A stretch of DNA of 64,000 bases, taken from Acidovorax facilis. Lineage in GTDB: Bacteria > Pseudomonadota > Gammaproteobacteria > Burkholderiales > Burkholderiaceae_C. Below the pieces are notes generated by a model. That model was not told where the DNA came from, made no database searches, and saw only the letters and a program-made list of their open reading frames with translations. The stretch covers positions 1 to 64,000 of the forward strand of contig NZ_JAMXAX010000016.1 of assembly GCF_023913775.1 (NCBI RefSeq), in the 5' to 3' direction. Of the stretch, positions 44,044 through 52,783 are shown one piece after another (the stretch's first letter is position 1; every line of letters begins with the position of its first letter). A program made the translations under genes and the position numbers.

Positions 44044-46029
44044 TCAGAAGTGGATGCCTCGCATCATCTGCTGCAGCGCCACGGCCTCGGCCGACAGCTG
44101 CGGCTTGGCGTCCTTGCTGCCCTTGGCGGCGGTGGAGTCTGGGAACATGCGAAAGCTCGTGTTCATGGTGATCTGCGCCACGCGTGGCACCAGCGCGTGC
44201 AGCAGCTGGCCGGTGATGCCCAGCCGCGTGGCGATGCGCACCGGCTTGAAGATGCAGGCCTGGGCGATCATGTCCGCCGCCTCCTCGGGGCTCAGCGTGG
44301 GCACGTTGTTGTAGATCTTGGTGGGCGCAATCATGGGCGTGCGCACCAGGGGCATGTTGATGGTGGTGAAGGTGATGCCCTGGTCGGCAAACTCGCTGGA
44401 GGCACAGCGCGTCCACGCGTCCAGTGCCGCCTTGCTGGCCACATAGGCCGAAAAGCGGGGCGCATTGGTCAGCACGCCGATGGAGCTGATGTTGACCACA
44501 TGGCCCTTGCGCTTAGCCACCATGCCGGGCAGAAAGCCCATGGTCACGCGCAGGCAGCCGAAGTAGTTCAGCTGCATGGTGCGTTCGTAGTCGTGGAAGC
44601 GGTCGTAGCTCGACTCGATGGCGCGGCGGATGGAGCGACCCGCGTTGTTGATGAGGAAGTCCACACCGCCGTGGTTGTCGATGAGCAACTGCACAAAACG
44701 GTCGCAGTCGGTCATGTCGGCAATGTCTGCCGAGTAAGCGATGAATTGGTAGCCCTTGGCCTTGGCTTCGGCACAGGCCTCGTCGAGCTTGTCCTGATCA
44801 CGCCCGCAGATGATGGTGGTGGCGCCTGCCTCGGCAAACTTGTGCGCTGCCGCCAGCCCAATGCCGGAAGATCCACCGGTGATCAGCACCACCTTGCCCG
44901 CCACCGTGCCCTTGAGCGTGCGGTCGATGAACAGCTCGGGGTCCAGATTGCGCTCCCAGTAGTCCCACAGCCGCCAGGCGTAGTCCTTGAGATTGGGGCA
45001 GGTGACGCCGGAGCCCTTGAGCGCGGCCAACGTTTCGCGGCAATCAAAGCGCGTGGGGTAATTCACGAAGGTGAGCATGTCCTCGGGCAGGCCGAGGTCC
45101 TTCATCACCGCGTTGCGCACGCGGCGCACGGGCGCCAGCGCCATCAGGCTCTTCTTCACGCTCTTGGGGATGAAGCCCAGCAACGCGGCGTTGACGAACA
45201 GGTTCATGCGCGGCGCATGGGCTGCGCGGCTGAAGATGTCGAGCACATCGCCCACGCGGTAGCCCACTGGGTCCACCAGGTGGTAGCACTTCTTGGTGAT
45301 GTCCTTCTGGTGGCTGATGACGTTGAGGGCATTGACCACGAAGTCCACCGGCACGATGTTCACGCGCCCCCCTTCCAAGCCAACGGTGGGCATCCAGGGC
45401 GGCAGCAACTGGCGCAGGCGCTGGATGAGCTTGAAGAAGTAGTAGGGGCCGTCGATCTTGTCCATCTCGCCGGTCTGGCTGTCGCCCACCACCATGGCCG
45501 GGCGGTACACCGTCCAGGGCACCTTGCAGTCTTGGCGCACGATCTTTTCGCTCTCGTGTTTGGTCTGGAAGTACGGGTGGTCCAGGCCCTCGGCTTCCTC
45601 GAACATGTCTTCGCGGAACACGCCTTCGTACAGACCTGCGGCCGCGATGGAGGAGACATGGTGGAAGTGCCCGGCATCAATCGCCTTGGCCAGGTCCACC
45701 GTGTTGCGCGTTCCCTCGATGTTCACGGCCACCTGGGTTTCTTCGTCAGCAGAGAGGTCGTACACCGCAGCCAAGTGGTAGAAATGGTCGATCTGCCCTT
45801 TGAGCTTCTTCACGTCGTCTGCCGCCACACCCAGCTTCTTCGCGGTGAGATCGCCAAACACAGGGACCGCACGCGTGGGCCCGACACCCCAGAAGCTGCG
45901 CAGGTCGGCCACCTTGTCCGCACTTTCCTTGCGGATCAGGAAATGCACCACCGCCCCCTTGCGCTCCAGCAGCTTCTTGACCAGCCGCTTGCCAATGAAC
46001 CCCGTTGCCCCCGTCACGAAATACTGCAT
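44044..46029 (-). CDS. Two-domain fatty acyl-CoA reductase (Marinobacter FAR-like)
   Basis: 661 residues from ATG 46029 (AGGAG site). N-terminal ~370 residues are an extended-SDR reductase: YFVTGATGFIGKRLVKKLL, FYHLAAVYDLSADEE, HHVSSIAAAGLYEGVFREDMFEEAE, YFQTKHESEKIV. The C-terminal ~280 are a classical SDR: VVLITGGSSGIGLAAAHKFAEAGA, INNAGRSIRRAIESSYDRFHDYERTMQLNYFG, SAYVASKAALDA. Size and many of these segments match, from memory, the Marinobacter enzyme that reduces fatty acyl-CoA to fatty alcohol. Divergent from the phasin gene. Confidence 0.82.
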   Translation of the reverse strand: MQYFVTGATGFIGKRLVKKLLERKGAVVHFLIRKESADKVADLRSFWGVGPTRAVPVFGDLTAKKLGVAADDVKKLKGQIDHFYHLAAVYDLSADEETQVAVNIEGTRNTVDLAKAIDAGHFHHVSSIAAAGLYEGVFREDMFEEAEGLDHPYFQTKHESEKIVRQDCKVPWTVYRPAMVVGDSQTGEMDKIDGPYYFFKLIQRLRQLLPPWMPTVGLEGGRVNIVPVDFVVNALNVISHQKDITKKCYHLVDPVGYRVGDVLDIFSRAAHAPRMNLFVNAALLGFIPKSVKKSLMALAPVRRVRNAVMKDLGLPEDMLTFVNYPTRFDCRETLAALKGSGVTCPNLKDYAWRLWDYWERNLDPELFIDRTLKGTVAGKVVLITGGSSGIGLAAAHKFAEAGATTIICGRDQDKLDEACAEAKAKGYQFIAYSADIADMTDCDRFVQLLIDNHGGVDFLINNAGRSIRRAIESSYDRFHDYERTMQLNYFGCLRVTMGFLPGMVAKRKGHVVNISSIGVLTNAPRFSAYVASKAALDAWTRCASSEFADQGITFTTINMPLVRTPMIAPTKIYNNVPTLSPEEAADMIAQACIFKPVRIATRLGITGQLLHALVPRVAQITMNTSFRMFPDSTAAKGSKDAKPQLSAEAVALQQMMRGIHF

Positions 46030-46256
46030 GGATAACTCCTCTGAGATAGCTTCATTCTTGCCCAAGGCCTGCGCGCACCGATTCAGCAGAAACCCGCGCC
46101 GATGCTAGGCGGCCAGCGAACGCCCCCGCTAGATGGCACGCTCTACATTTTTAGGAGCGCGCGCCTACACCTGTTGCGCCGTGCGGCGTACAGTGCGGCC
46201 ATGCGTCGAAGGCAACCCGCCCCGGCAAACCCAACCAACCGCACAACGGAGGCCCC

Positions 46257-46862
46257 ATGGTCAAGAAACTGCAGAAACTCAGCGCCGACAAAAAAAAGAG
46301 CAACGCCCAACTGTCCAGCACCGTCAAGGACTCCGCACAGCAGATCTGGCTGGCAGGCCTGGGTGCCTTCTCCAAGGCACAGGAAGAAGGCGGCAAGGTG
46401 TTTGAAGCCCTGGTCAAGGAAGGCTTGACCATTCAGCGCAAGACCCAGGCCGTGGCCGAAGAAAAGATCACCGAAGCCACCAGCCGCGTGACCACCATGG
46501 CCAGCGACATCGGCTCCAAGGCCCAGGGCCAGTGGGACAAACTCGAAAACATCTTTGAAGACCGCGTGGCCAAGGCCCTCGCCAAGCTGGGCGTGCCCTC
46601 GGCCCGCGACCTGGAAGCCCTGAGCGCCCGTGTGGACGCCCTGGCCAAGGGCAGCAAGGCTGCACCCGCCAAAGCTGCTGCCAAGCCAGCCGCCAAACCC
46701 GCAGCCAAGGCTCCCGCCAAGAAGGCAGTGGCAAAGAAGGCGGCTCCAGCAAAGGCCGCCGCCAAGCCTGCAGCCAAGGCCCCCGCCAAGAAGGCGGCTG
46801 CAAAGAAGACCGCGACACGTGCTGCTGCCGACGCAGCCACCAGCACGCCATCGGCCAGCTGA
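46257..46862 (+). CDS. Phasin-family protein with Lys/Ala/Pro-rich histone-like tail
   Basis: 201 residues. An N-terminal phasin-type helical domain (QQIWLAGLGAFSKAQEEGGKVFEALVKEGLTIQRKTQAVAEEKI), a helical region with LEALSARVDAL, and from about residue 138 a run of Lys/Ala/Pro repeats (AAKPAAK, APAKKA) like PhaF/PhaI and histone H1. Such proteins coat polyhydroxyalkanoate granules and bind DNA, tying granules to the nucleoid. ACGGAGG site before the ATG; own terminator. Divergent from the acyl-CoA reductase, 227 bases apart. Confidence 0.9.
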   Translation: MVKKLQKLSADKKKSNAQLSSTVKDSAQQIWLAGLGAFSKAQEEGGKVFEALVKEGLTIQRKTQAVAEEKITEATSRVTTMASDIGSKAQGQWDKLENIFEDRVAKALAKLGVPSARDLEALSARVDALAKGSKAAPAKAAAKPAAKPAAKAPAKKAVAKKAAPAKAAAKPAAKAPAKKAAAKKTATRAAADAATSTPSAS

Positions 46863-46899
46863 TCACGGCTTGCCACCGGCAAGCACCCAGCCCGCTCCA

Positions 46900-46943
46900 A
46901 GCGGTCCACGCGCCAAGGCGTTTGGACCGCTTTTCTTTTTTTG
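46900..46943 (+). terminator. Rho-independent terminator of the phasin gene
   Basis: AAGCGGTCCA (46900-46909) pairs with TGGACCGCTT (46924-46933), with inner CGCC/GGCG pairing, followed by TTCTTTTTTT. Confidence 0.88.
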
Positions 46944-47091
46944 GTGAAACCCATGAAGTGCGCTACAAGCAGCCTAGGTACTGCATACGCACCCCAAGTT
47001 CATGTCGCACTGCAGCATGACCGCGTGGGTTAGAGTAGCCATCAGAGACAACGCAACAACGACGCCAAACGACGCGAAGGGGCCCGCACAC

Positions 47092-47754
47092 ATGGTGAAG
47101 AAAGCGCCACGCCGCACCGCAGAACGCATTCTGGAAGTGACGCTGGACCTGTTCAACCGGTTCGGTGAGCCCAACGTCTCCACCACCCTGATCTCGGCCG
47201 AGCTGCGCATCAGCCCCGGCAACCTGTACTACCACTACCCGGCCAAGGACGAGCTGATCAACGCGCTGTTTGATCGCTACGAAACCTCGCTGACCGAACT
47301 GCTGGCCGCCGCCGATGGTGTGCGCAATGTGGAGGACGCCTGGTTCTTCATGCACTCGCTGTTCGAGCTGATCTGGCAGTACCGTTTCCTGTACCGCGAT
47401 CTCAACGACCTGCTGTCCAAGAACCGGCGCCTGGAAACCCACTTCCAGGCCATCCTCAAAAACAAGACCCGCGCCGTGCGCGCCATGCTCGACGGTATGG
47501 GCCGCGCTGATGCACTGCACATCGACTCGCGCGAACTGGAGGCCACCGCCACCAGCATGGTCGTGGTGCTCACTTACTGGCTGAGCTTCGAATACGTGCG
47601 CGACCCGCGCCGCGCACTGGAGCCCGAAAGCGCCCAGGCCGCGCTGCTGCGCGGAGCCCACCATGTGCTGAACCTGCTCATGCCCTACCTCGAAAGCGGC
47701 CAGCGCGCCCACCTGCTGCAGCTGGTCGGCGCCTACGCACCAGCGCCAGGCTGA
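47092..47754 (+). CDS. TetR-family regulator
   Basis: 220 residues from ATG 47092; a start at 47002 would add a non-conserved 30 residues. TetR HTH at about 8-55 (RTAERILEVTLDLFNRFGEPNVSTTLISAELRISPGNLYYHYPAKDELINALF). The C-terminal domain is all-helical with a YWLSFEYVRDPR segment. Ligand unknown. Next to acyl-CoA reductase, phasin and TPR genes; control of lipid or storage metabolism is plausible but not shown. Confidence 0.85.
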   Translation: MVKKAPRRTAERILEVTLDLFNRFGEPNVSTTLISAELRISPGNLYYHYPAKDELINALFDRYETSLTELLAAADGVRNVEDAWFFMHSLFELIWQYRFLYRDLNDLLSKNRRLETHFQAILKNKTRAVRAMLDGMGRADALHIDSRELEATATSMVVVLTYWLSFEYVRDPRRALEPESAQAALLRGAHHVLNLLMPYLESGQRAHLLQLVGAYAPAPG

Positions 47755-47810
47755 TACACGGCCCACCCGCCACAGACACCCACCAACAAGAACTTCCGGA
47801 GACACACACC

Positions 47811-48587
47811 ATGGCCAAATGGACCCCCTTCCCCCACGCTGGCGACTACCAATTTGACGCTGCGAGCGTCAAGAAGCATTGGGCACGACTGCATGGCGGT
47901 GATGCCGAACCCTGCCCCAAGGACGCTGCCGCGCTGGAAGCCTGGGCGCTGTTCCACAACGGTGATTTTGAGAAAGCTGCGGCAGCGGGCATGGCAGCCG
48001 GTGGCGCGGGTATCACTGCCGCCAACAAGGCCACCTCCATCTATGCCAACTACCTGGAGCCGAAGGAGAAGGCGCGCCTGGACCTGTTCATGCAGGTGGC
48101 CGAACGGGCGGAGGCCCAGGCCGCCAAGGAGCCCGACAACGCCAACGCCTGGTACTGGCATGCCTACGCACTGGGCCGCTACAGCCAGGGCATCAGCGTG
48201 GCCAAGGCGCTGGCGCAGGGCTTGGGTGGCAAGGTGAAGGACTCGCTGGAGAAGGCCATTGCCCTGTCGCCCAAACACGCCGATGCGCGCATTGCGCTGG
48301 GCGCCTTCCATGCCGAGGTGATCGACAAGGTGGGCTCGCTGATTGGCGGCATGACCTATGGCGCCAAGAAGGACACAGGCCTCAAGCTGTTTCAGGAAGC
48401 CCTCAAGCTCAACCCGGGATCGGCCATCGCGATGATCGAGTACGCCAATGCGCTCGTCATGCTGGAGGGCGACAAGAAAATGCAGGAAGCCACCGCGCTC
48501 TACGAAAAGGCCGCCGCCGCTGAACCCATGGATGCCATGGAGCGGCTGGATGTGGAGATGGCGCGGGCTGAACTGGAAGAAGAGTAA
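47811..48587 (+). CDS. TPR-type protein, hypothetical
   Basis: 258 residues, helical, with tetratricopeptide-like repeats (NANAWYWHAYALGRYSQGI, DSLEKAIALSPKHADARIALGAFHAEVIDK, LFQEALKLNPGSAIAMIEYANALVML, EATALYEKAAAAEPMDAME). No signal peptide. 56 bases after the TetR gene with a TTCCGGAGA site. Probably a scaffold protein; partner unknown. Confidence 0.75.
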   Translation: MAKWTPFPHAGDYQFDAASVKKHWARLHGGDAEPCPKDAAALEAWALFHNGDFEKAAAAGMAAGGAGITAANKATSIYANYLEPKEKARLDLFMQVAERAEAQAAKEPDNANAWYWHAYALGRYSQGISVAKALAQGLGGKVKDSLEKAIALSPKHADARIALGAFHAEVIDKVGSLIGGMTYGAKKDTGLKLFQEALKLNPGSAIAMIEYANALVMLEGDKKMQEATALYEKAAAAEPMDAMERLDVEMARAELEEE

Positions 48588-48593
48588 GAGGCA

Positions 48594-48712
48594 TCCCCCT
48601 GAGCGGCTTTGCCGCTTCCCCCTTCTCTCGACTGGCTACGCCATTCGGGAAGGGGGACGACACCCTCGCTGCGGGACGGCCCTTGCTCGGTGTCTCTGGC
48701 TTGCGCAGCGCC
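48594..48712 (+). repeat. Family-2 3'-end repeat after the TPR gene
   Basis: Starts eight bases after the stop: CCCCCTGAGCGGC, TTT, GCCGC hairpin, CCCCCTTC...GAAGGGGG hairpin, then CGCTGCGGGACGGCCCTTGCTCGG. Orientation follows the gene. Confidence 0.7.
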
Positions 48713-48779
48713 AGTTTTGCACAGAGGTTTGCAGTAGATTGCCGTGTCGCGCTGCTATGGATGCGGAGCTCAAAAGCCC

Positions 48780-49547
48780 TCAGCCCCCAAACCGCTGCGC
48801 GGCAATCTCCAGCAGGCCGTCAAAAATCAGGTTGTCCACCAGCTCGAACGGCCGTGTCATGCTGGGCGCCATCTTCCAGCCTGCGCCGCCGGTCATGATG
48901 CAGGCGGGCTCCTGGCCACAGTGCTGCAGCAGGTGCTGGTACATCCGCTCCACAGCTCCAGCGATGGCGTAGGTGCCGCCGCTGGTCAGTGCATCGCTGG
49001 TGTTGGTGGGAAACGGGCGCACCTCACCCGTGGGCACATGCAGGCCGGCGGTGCCCGATTCGAGCGCGCGCAGCATGATGCCGTGGCCGGGCAGGATCAG
49101 GCCGCCCATGAAGCGGCCCTCGGTGTCGATGCACTCCACCGTCACCGCCGTGCCCACCATCACCACCACCAGCGGCCGCGCCGGGCCACGTGCCAACACA
49201 TGGTGGCGCGCGCCGATCATGGCCACCCAGCGGTCCGAGCCCAGGCGCGAGGGATGGTCGTAGCCGTTGGTGAGCCCCGCCTCCTGCGCCGAGGACACCA
49301 CCCACGAGGGGGTGACGTCCCAGATTTCCATCTGCTCTTGCACGCGGCGTTTGACGGCATCGCCCGCCACCACGCAGCCCAGCATGCGCTCCGGGTGGGG
49401 CAGCGACTCCCAGCTACCTTCAGCCAGGCGGTCGATGTGGTCGAGAAACTCGGCGCCATGCGCAATGAGCGCAGCCCCGGGGCGGGGAGCGTCGTACAAC
49501 GCCCATTTGAGACGGGTGTTACCGACGTCGATGGCCAGAAAAGTCAT
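48780..49547 (-). CDS. coaX: Type III pantothenate kinase
   Basis: First step of coenzyme A synthesis (pantothenate to 4'-phosphopantothenate). 255 residues from ATG 49547. ASKHA-fold motifs: [78 protein letters not shown]. The birA gene that often precedes coaX is absent from the region upstream. Confidence 0.93.
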   Translation of the reverse strand: MTFLAIDVGNTRLKWALYDAPRPGAALIAHGAEFLDHIDRLAEGSWESLPHPERMLGCVVAGDAVKRRVQEQMEIWDVTPSWVVSSAQEAGLTNGYDHPSRLGSDRWVAMIGARHHVLARGPARPLVVVMVGTAVTVECIDTEGRFMGGLILPGHGIMLRALESGTAGLHVPTGEVRPFPTNTSDALTSGGTYAIAGAVERMYQHLLQHCGQEPACIMTGGAGWKMAPSMTRPFELVDNLIFDGLLEIAAQRFGG

Positions 49548-49727
49548 GCGGCGGATTATCCCGAGTTTTGCGATGCACCTCTGCCCGAGGGCGACAGCCC
49601 CCGGCTGCACCACCCCTGCCCTCCCACAAATTGTGAAAAATCGTGTCGCGCCCGTGTCCGACACGACGCAGCCGCCCATTGCCGCTACAGTGGTCCTTCC
49701 TGTTTCTGCAACATTAGGAGGTACGAC

Positions 49728-50213
49728 ATGGGTCTTTTCAGTTTCATCAAGGAAGCCGGCGAAAAGCTGTTCGGCGGCAAAGAAGCACAGGCCGCCACGG
49801 CAGCAGCCCCCACGCAAGATGAACTCAACGCCAAGGCATCCAAGGCCATCGAGACCTACATCGCGTCCCAGAACCTGGGCGCCAGCAATGTGCAGGTGGC
49901 CTTTGAAGGACCGGAAGGCAAAGTCACCGTGAAAGGCGCAGCCCCTACGCAGGCGGCCAAGGAAAAAGTCACCCTGTGCTGCGGCAACGTGGCCAGCGTG
50001 ACCAGCGTCGAGAACCTGATGGATGTGACCAACCCCGAGCCCGAAGCCCAGTACCACGACGTGGTGCGCGGCGACACTCTGAGCGCCATTGCCAAGAAGT
50101 TCTATGGCGACGCCAACAAGTACCCCGTGATCTTCGAGGCCAACAAGCCCATGCTGAGCCACCCCGACAAGATCTACCCCGGCCAGAAACTCCGAATCCC
50201 GCAGGCTAAGTAA
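49728..50213 (+). CDS. BON-LysM protein (potassium-binding Kbp/YgaU-like)
   Basis: 161 residues from ATG 49728 (TTAGGAGGT site). The N-terminal [19 protein letters not shown] is the characteristic opening of YgaU/Kbp proteins, then a BON domain ([38 protein letters not shown]) and a LysM domain ([50 protein letters not shown]). Cytoplasmic, no signal peptide. E. coli Kbp binds K+; same role is inference. Confidence 0.88.
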   Translation: MGLFSFIKEAGEKLFGGKEAQAATAAAPTQDELNAKASKAIETYIASQNLGASNVQVAFEGPEGKVTVKGAAPTQAAKEKVTLCCGNVASVTSVENLMDVTNPEPEAQYHDVVRGDTLSAIAKKFYGDANKYPVIFEANKPMLSHPDKIYPGQKLRIPQAK

Positions 50214-50295
50214 CCCCCTGAGTCGCCTGCGGCGCCTTCCCCCAAGGGGGACGCACCCGGTGGCCCGGCAAAGCCGGTTCCACGGGTGCACTGGC
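50214..50295 (+). repeat. Family-2 3'-end repeat after the LysM gene
   Basis: Begins right after the stop codon: CCCCCTGAGTCGCCTGCGGCG, CCTTCCCCCAAGGGGGA, then CGCACCCGGTGG. Contains two GC hairpins. Orientation follows the gene. Confidence 0.75.
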
Positions 50296-50360
50296 CTGAG
50301 TCGGGGGTGTACCGACGCCCCAGACGAACGGAACGCCGGGGCAAGTCAAGCTTTAGAATC

Positions 50361-50405
50361 AGCTGCCAGCGCTTATCTATAAAGCGCTGGCAGCTATTTT
50401 TTTGG
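50361..50405 (+). repeat. Family-1 palindromic element, intergenic copy with T-tract
   Basis: Perfect 14-base arms AGCTGCCAGCGCTT (50361-50374) and AAGCGCTGGCAGCT (50382-50395) around ATCTATA, followed by ATTTTTTTGGGAGC. Could also act as a terminator for + strand transcription. Read in the frame shared by the other copies it is open and codes PALIYKALAAIFLGA. Best-preserved copy in the window. Confidence 0.85.
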
Positions 50406-50410
50406 GAGCA

Positions 50411-50833
50411 TCAACCCTGCTTCCACGGCAGGCCGTGATAGCGCCAGCCGCCTTTCTTGCCACGCTGGCCCTGCGCATCAGCGTCGCCTTCGAAGCCTTC
50501 AAGGATGTTGTACGCCGTAATGCCCAGTTCGGTGGCGCGGCGCGCGGCGGCGATGGAGCGCACGCCGCTGCGGCACAGCAGCACAGCCCGGGCGCCCTCA
50601 GACACGGCAGTGCGCATCTGCGCATCAAAATCCGCGTTCATGGCCATGCCCGGCCACTGCTTCCACGCTACGGCGACGGCGCCGGGCACCTGCCCCACCC
50701 ATTCACGTTCGGCGTCGCTGCGCACATCCACCAGCACGGCCTGGCCGGCCTGTACCCACTGCCAGGCCTGCTGGGGCGTCACGTCACCGGCATAGCCGTC
50801 GGCGGGAGAAACGGAGGAGAGCGTATTTGTCAT
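50411..50833 (-). CDS. Rhodanese-domain protein
   Basis: 140 residues, single cytoplasmic rhodanese domain: VTPQQAWQWVQAGQAVLVDVRSDAEREWVGQVPGAVAVAW and active-site loop LLCRSGVRSIAAA with the catalytic Cys, ending YNILEGFEGDADAQGQRGKKGGWRYHGLPW, the usual C-terminus of PspE-like single-domain rhodaneses. Sulfurtransferase; physiological acceptor unknown. Confidence 0.9.
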   Translation of the reverse strand: MTNTLSSVSPADGYAGDVTPQQAWQWVQAGQAVLVDVRSDAEREWVGQVPGAVAVAWKQWPGMAMNADFDAQMRTAVSEGARAVLLCRSGVRSIAAARRATELGITAYNILEGFEGDADAQGQRGKKGGWRYHGLPWKQG

Positions 50834-50888
50834 GGTTTGGATCCTTTCTGGGCACTAGGCAAAACGTTTGAACTGGGCGCGACCAGTG

Positions 50889-50969
50889 CGAGGGACGCAA
50901 GCCAAGGGCCGCCCCGCAGCGAGGGCGTCGTCCCCCTAGGGGGAAGGCGCCGCAGGCGACTCAGGGGGA
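50889..50969 (-). repeat. Family-2 3'-end repeat after the YgjP gene
   Basis: On the minus strand starts just after the stop at 50971: CCCCCTGAGTCGCCTGCGGCGCC, TTCCCCCTAGGGGGA, CGACGCCCTCGCTGCGGGGCGGCCC. Nearly identical to the copy at 50214-50255. Orientation follows the gene. Confidence 0.75.
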
Positions 50970-50970
50970 T

Positions 50971-51930
50971 TCACCACAAAGGCGCGGGCTCATCCCGCAA
51001 GCGGCTGCGCAGCTGCGCATAGTCGGGCACCACGGTGGCCACGGTGTCCCAGAAGCGCGGACTGTGGTCCATCACGCGCAGATGGGCCAGCTCGTGCGCC
51101 ACCACGTAGTCGATGATGGCCGGGCGGTAGTGCAGCAGGCGCCAGTTCAGGCGGATGGAGCCGTCGGCCTTGGCACTGCCCCAGCGGGTGTTGGCGCTCG
51201 ACAGGCGCAGGCTGGCCCAGCGCACACCCAGCAGCGGGGCGAAATGGTCGAGCCGGGCCGTGAAGTGGCGGCGCGCGTCACGCATGAGCCAGGCCTGCAC
51301 GGCGTCGCGGATCTGCGCGGGGCTGGCGCTGTGGGGCAGACCGATGTGCAGGCCGGGTGGCACCACATCCGTGCCCGCCACCAGCGCACCGCCCTTGCCC
51401 GCAAAACCGTGGCTCGGGTCCAGCACCACGGTCAAAGGCTCGCCCAGATAGGGCAACACGGCGCCATCGGCCCAGACAATGCGACCGCCTTCCATGCGCT
51501 GGTGGCGCTCGCGCGCCTCAGACAGCTTGCGCAGGATCCATTCGGACTTCTCGCGCAGCGCAGAATCCACGCCCGACAGGGTGACCCAGCTGGGCGCACG
51601 TACCGACAGCCCATCGGCCCCCACGGTGAAGCCGATGGAGCGGCGCCGCGCGCGCTGCAGCGCATAGGCCACGACGGCGTCGCCCAGCAGCACTTCGCGA
51701 CTGGCCTGCGGGTGGCGGAATTCGGCCGGGGACAGCAGAGATGGCAGCGGTACAGCAGGTACAGCAGGCCGACTCACTACTGATTTAGGAGCTACTGGCG
51801 CTTGCCCATCCAGCGCTGGAGGCAGTTTTTGTTTGGAATCTGCAGCCTTCACCACCGGCGCTGCAGCCGGTGCTGCCGGCGCGACCGGCGGGTCGAAAAA
51901 GTCGAGCGCCAACTGCACAAGCCGCTGCAT
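50971..51930 (-). CDS. YgjP-type (DUF45) metallopeptidase-like protein with in-frame repeat
   Basis: 319 residues from ATG 51930 (GTG 51933 is the adjacent alternative). Zinc motif VVAHELAHLRVMDHSPRFW (HELAH plus downstream His), with RWGSAKADGSIRLNWRLLHY before it: the YgjP/WLM-like M48-type fold. E. coli YgjP is reported to be a UTP pyrophosphatase, so proteolysis is not certain. Residues about 35-52 come from a family-1 element (51775-51836) in the variable, Pro/Ala-rich N-terminal region. Confidence 0.87.
   Translation of the reverse strand: MQRLVQLALDFFDPPVAPAAPAAAPVVKAADSKQKLPPALDGQAPVAPKSVVSRPAVPAVPLPSLLSPAEFRHPQASREVLLGDAVVAYALQRARRRSIGFTVGADGLSVRAPSWVTLSGVDSALREKSEWILRKLSEARERHQRMEGGRIVWADGAVLPYLGEPLTVVLDPSHGFAGKGGALVAGTDVVPPGLHIGLPHSASPAQIRDAVQAWLMRDARRHFTARLDHFAPLLGVRWASLRLSSANTRWGSAKADGSIRLNWRLLHYRPAIIDYVVAHELAHLRVMDHSPRFWDTVATVVPDYAQLRSRLRDEPAPLW
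51775..51836 (-). repeat. Family-1 palindromic element inside the YgjP-type gene
   Basis: On the minus strand codons give PALDGQAPVAPKSVV. The preceding KLP and the LDGQA core are shared with the kinase insert (KLPLAHDGQA). Ala at positions 2, 7 and 10 as in all other copies. Lies in a low-complexity N-terminal stretch. Confidence 0.78.
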
Positions 51931-51941
51931 CACGCTCTGGC

Positions 51942-52730
51942 CTACTTCTCGCCCGCCTTACCGTGCGGGGGGATGACCACGGCTGGGTACGCATCAGGGT
52001 CCAGGCGGCGCATCTCGGCCTCGATCCAGGCCTCCACTTCGCGCATCAGCTCGTCGGGCTTGCGGCCTGCGCTGGAAATGGGCTTGCCGATGGACACATC
52101 CACCACGCCCGGGCGCTTGATGAACGCCTTGCGCGGCCAGACCTTGGCGGACGTCACGGCAATCGGAACCACTGGCGCGCCGGTGTCGATGGCCAGGCGG
52201 GTGCCGCCGGTCTTGTAGTTGCCCTTTTGCCCACGCTCGATGCGCGTGCCTTCGGGGAACATGATGATCCAGATGCCCTGGGCCAACAGGTCCTTGCCCT
52301 GCTGCACCACCTTGTGGAAGGCCTGGGTGCGCTGGTCGCGGTCGATGTGGATCATGTCGAGGCGGCCGATGGCCCAGCCGAAGAACGGCACACGCAGCAG
52401 CTCCTTCTTGAACACATAGGCCAGGGGGCGCGGCATGATCGCGGGCATCAGAAAGGTCTCGTATGTGGACTGGTGCTTGACCAGCAGCACCGCCCCCGCG
52501 TTCTCGCCCTGCGGCAGGTTCTCCATGCCGATCACGTTGGCGCGGATGCCCAGGATCACGCGGGCACCGCTGATGCACAGTGACAGCCACGCGCGGGCGA
52601 TGCGGTACAGCGGCTTGCCGCGCACGCCCAGCAGCGTGCCCAGCATGATGGTCAGCGCATAGGGCACCACAGTGATGCCCATCCAGAGAAGGTGAATGAC
52701 GGAACGGAGAAAGGCCATTTTTGTGGTCAT
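51942..52730 (-). CDS. plsC: 1-acyl-sn-glycerol-3-phosphate acyltransferase
   Basis: Makes phosphatidic acid in the inner membrane. 262 residues with N-terminal membrane helix (VIHLLWMGITVVPYALTIMLGTLLGV), the acyltransferase block I LLVKHQSTYETFL (HxxxxE here: HQSTYE), GRLDMIHIDRDQ, and block III IMFPEGTRIERG. 11 bases before the YgjP gene; preceded by a family-1 repeat and gmhB. Confidence 0.92.
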   Translation of the reverse strand: MTTKMAFLRSVIHLLWMGITVVPYALTIMLGTLLGVRGKPLYRIARAWLSLCISGARVILGIRANVIGMENLPQGENAGAVLLVKHQSTYETFLMPAIMPRPLAYVFKKELLRVPFFGWAIGRLDMIHIDRDQRTQAFHKVVQQGKDLLAQGIWIIMFPEGTRIERGQKGNYKTGGTRLAIDTGAPVVPIAVTSAKVWPRKAFIKRPGVVDVSIGKPISSAGRKPDELMREVEAWIEAEMRRLDPDAYPAVVIPPHGKAGEK

Positions 52731-52737
52731 TTTGGCC

Positions 52738-52782
52738 GCCAGCGCTTATCTATCAAGCGCTAACAGCTATTAAAGTAATAGC
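52738..52782 (+). repeat. Family-1 palindromic element between plsC and gmhB
   Basis: GCCAGCGCTT...AAGCGCTAACAGCTATTAAAGTAATAGC. It lies between the plsC start (52730) and the gmhB stop (52784), on the strand opposite to both genes. In the shared frame it is open: PALIYQALTAIKVIA. Confidence 0.82.
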
Positions 52783-52783
52783 A

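Noticed and set aside
42943-46035. 1030-codon open frame on the + strand, antisense to rfbB and the acyl-CoA reductase gene
   Set aside because: Low-complexity His/Val/Gly-rich translation typical of the complement of high-GC genes; the minus-strand frames encode recognisable enzymes.
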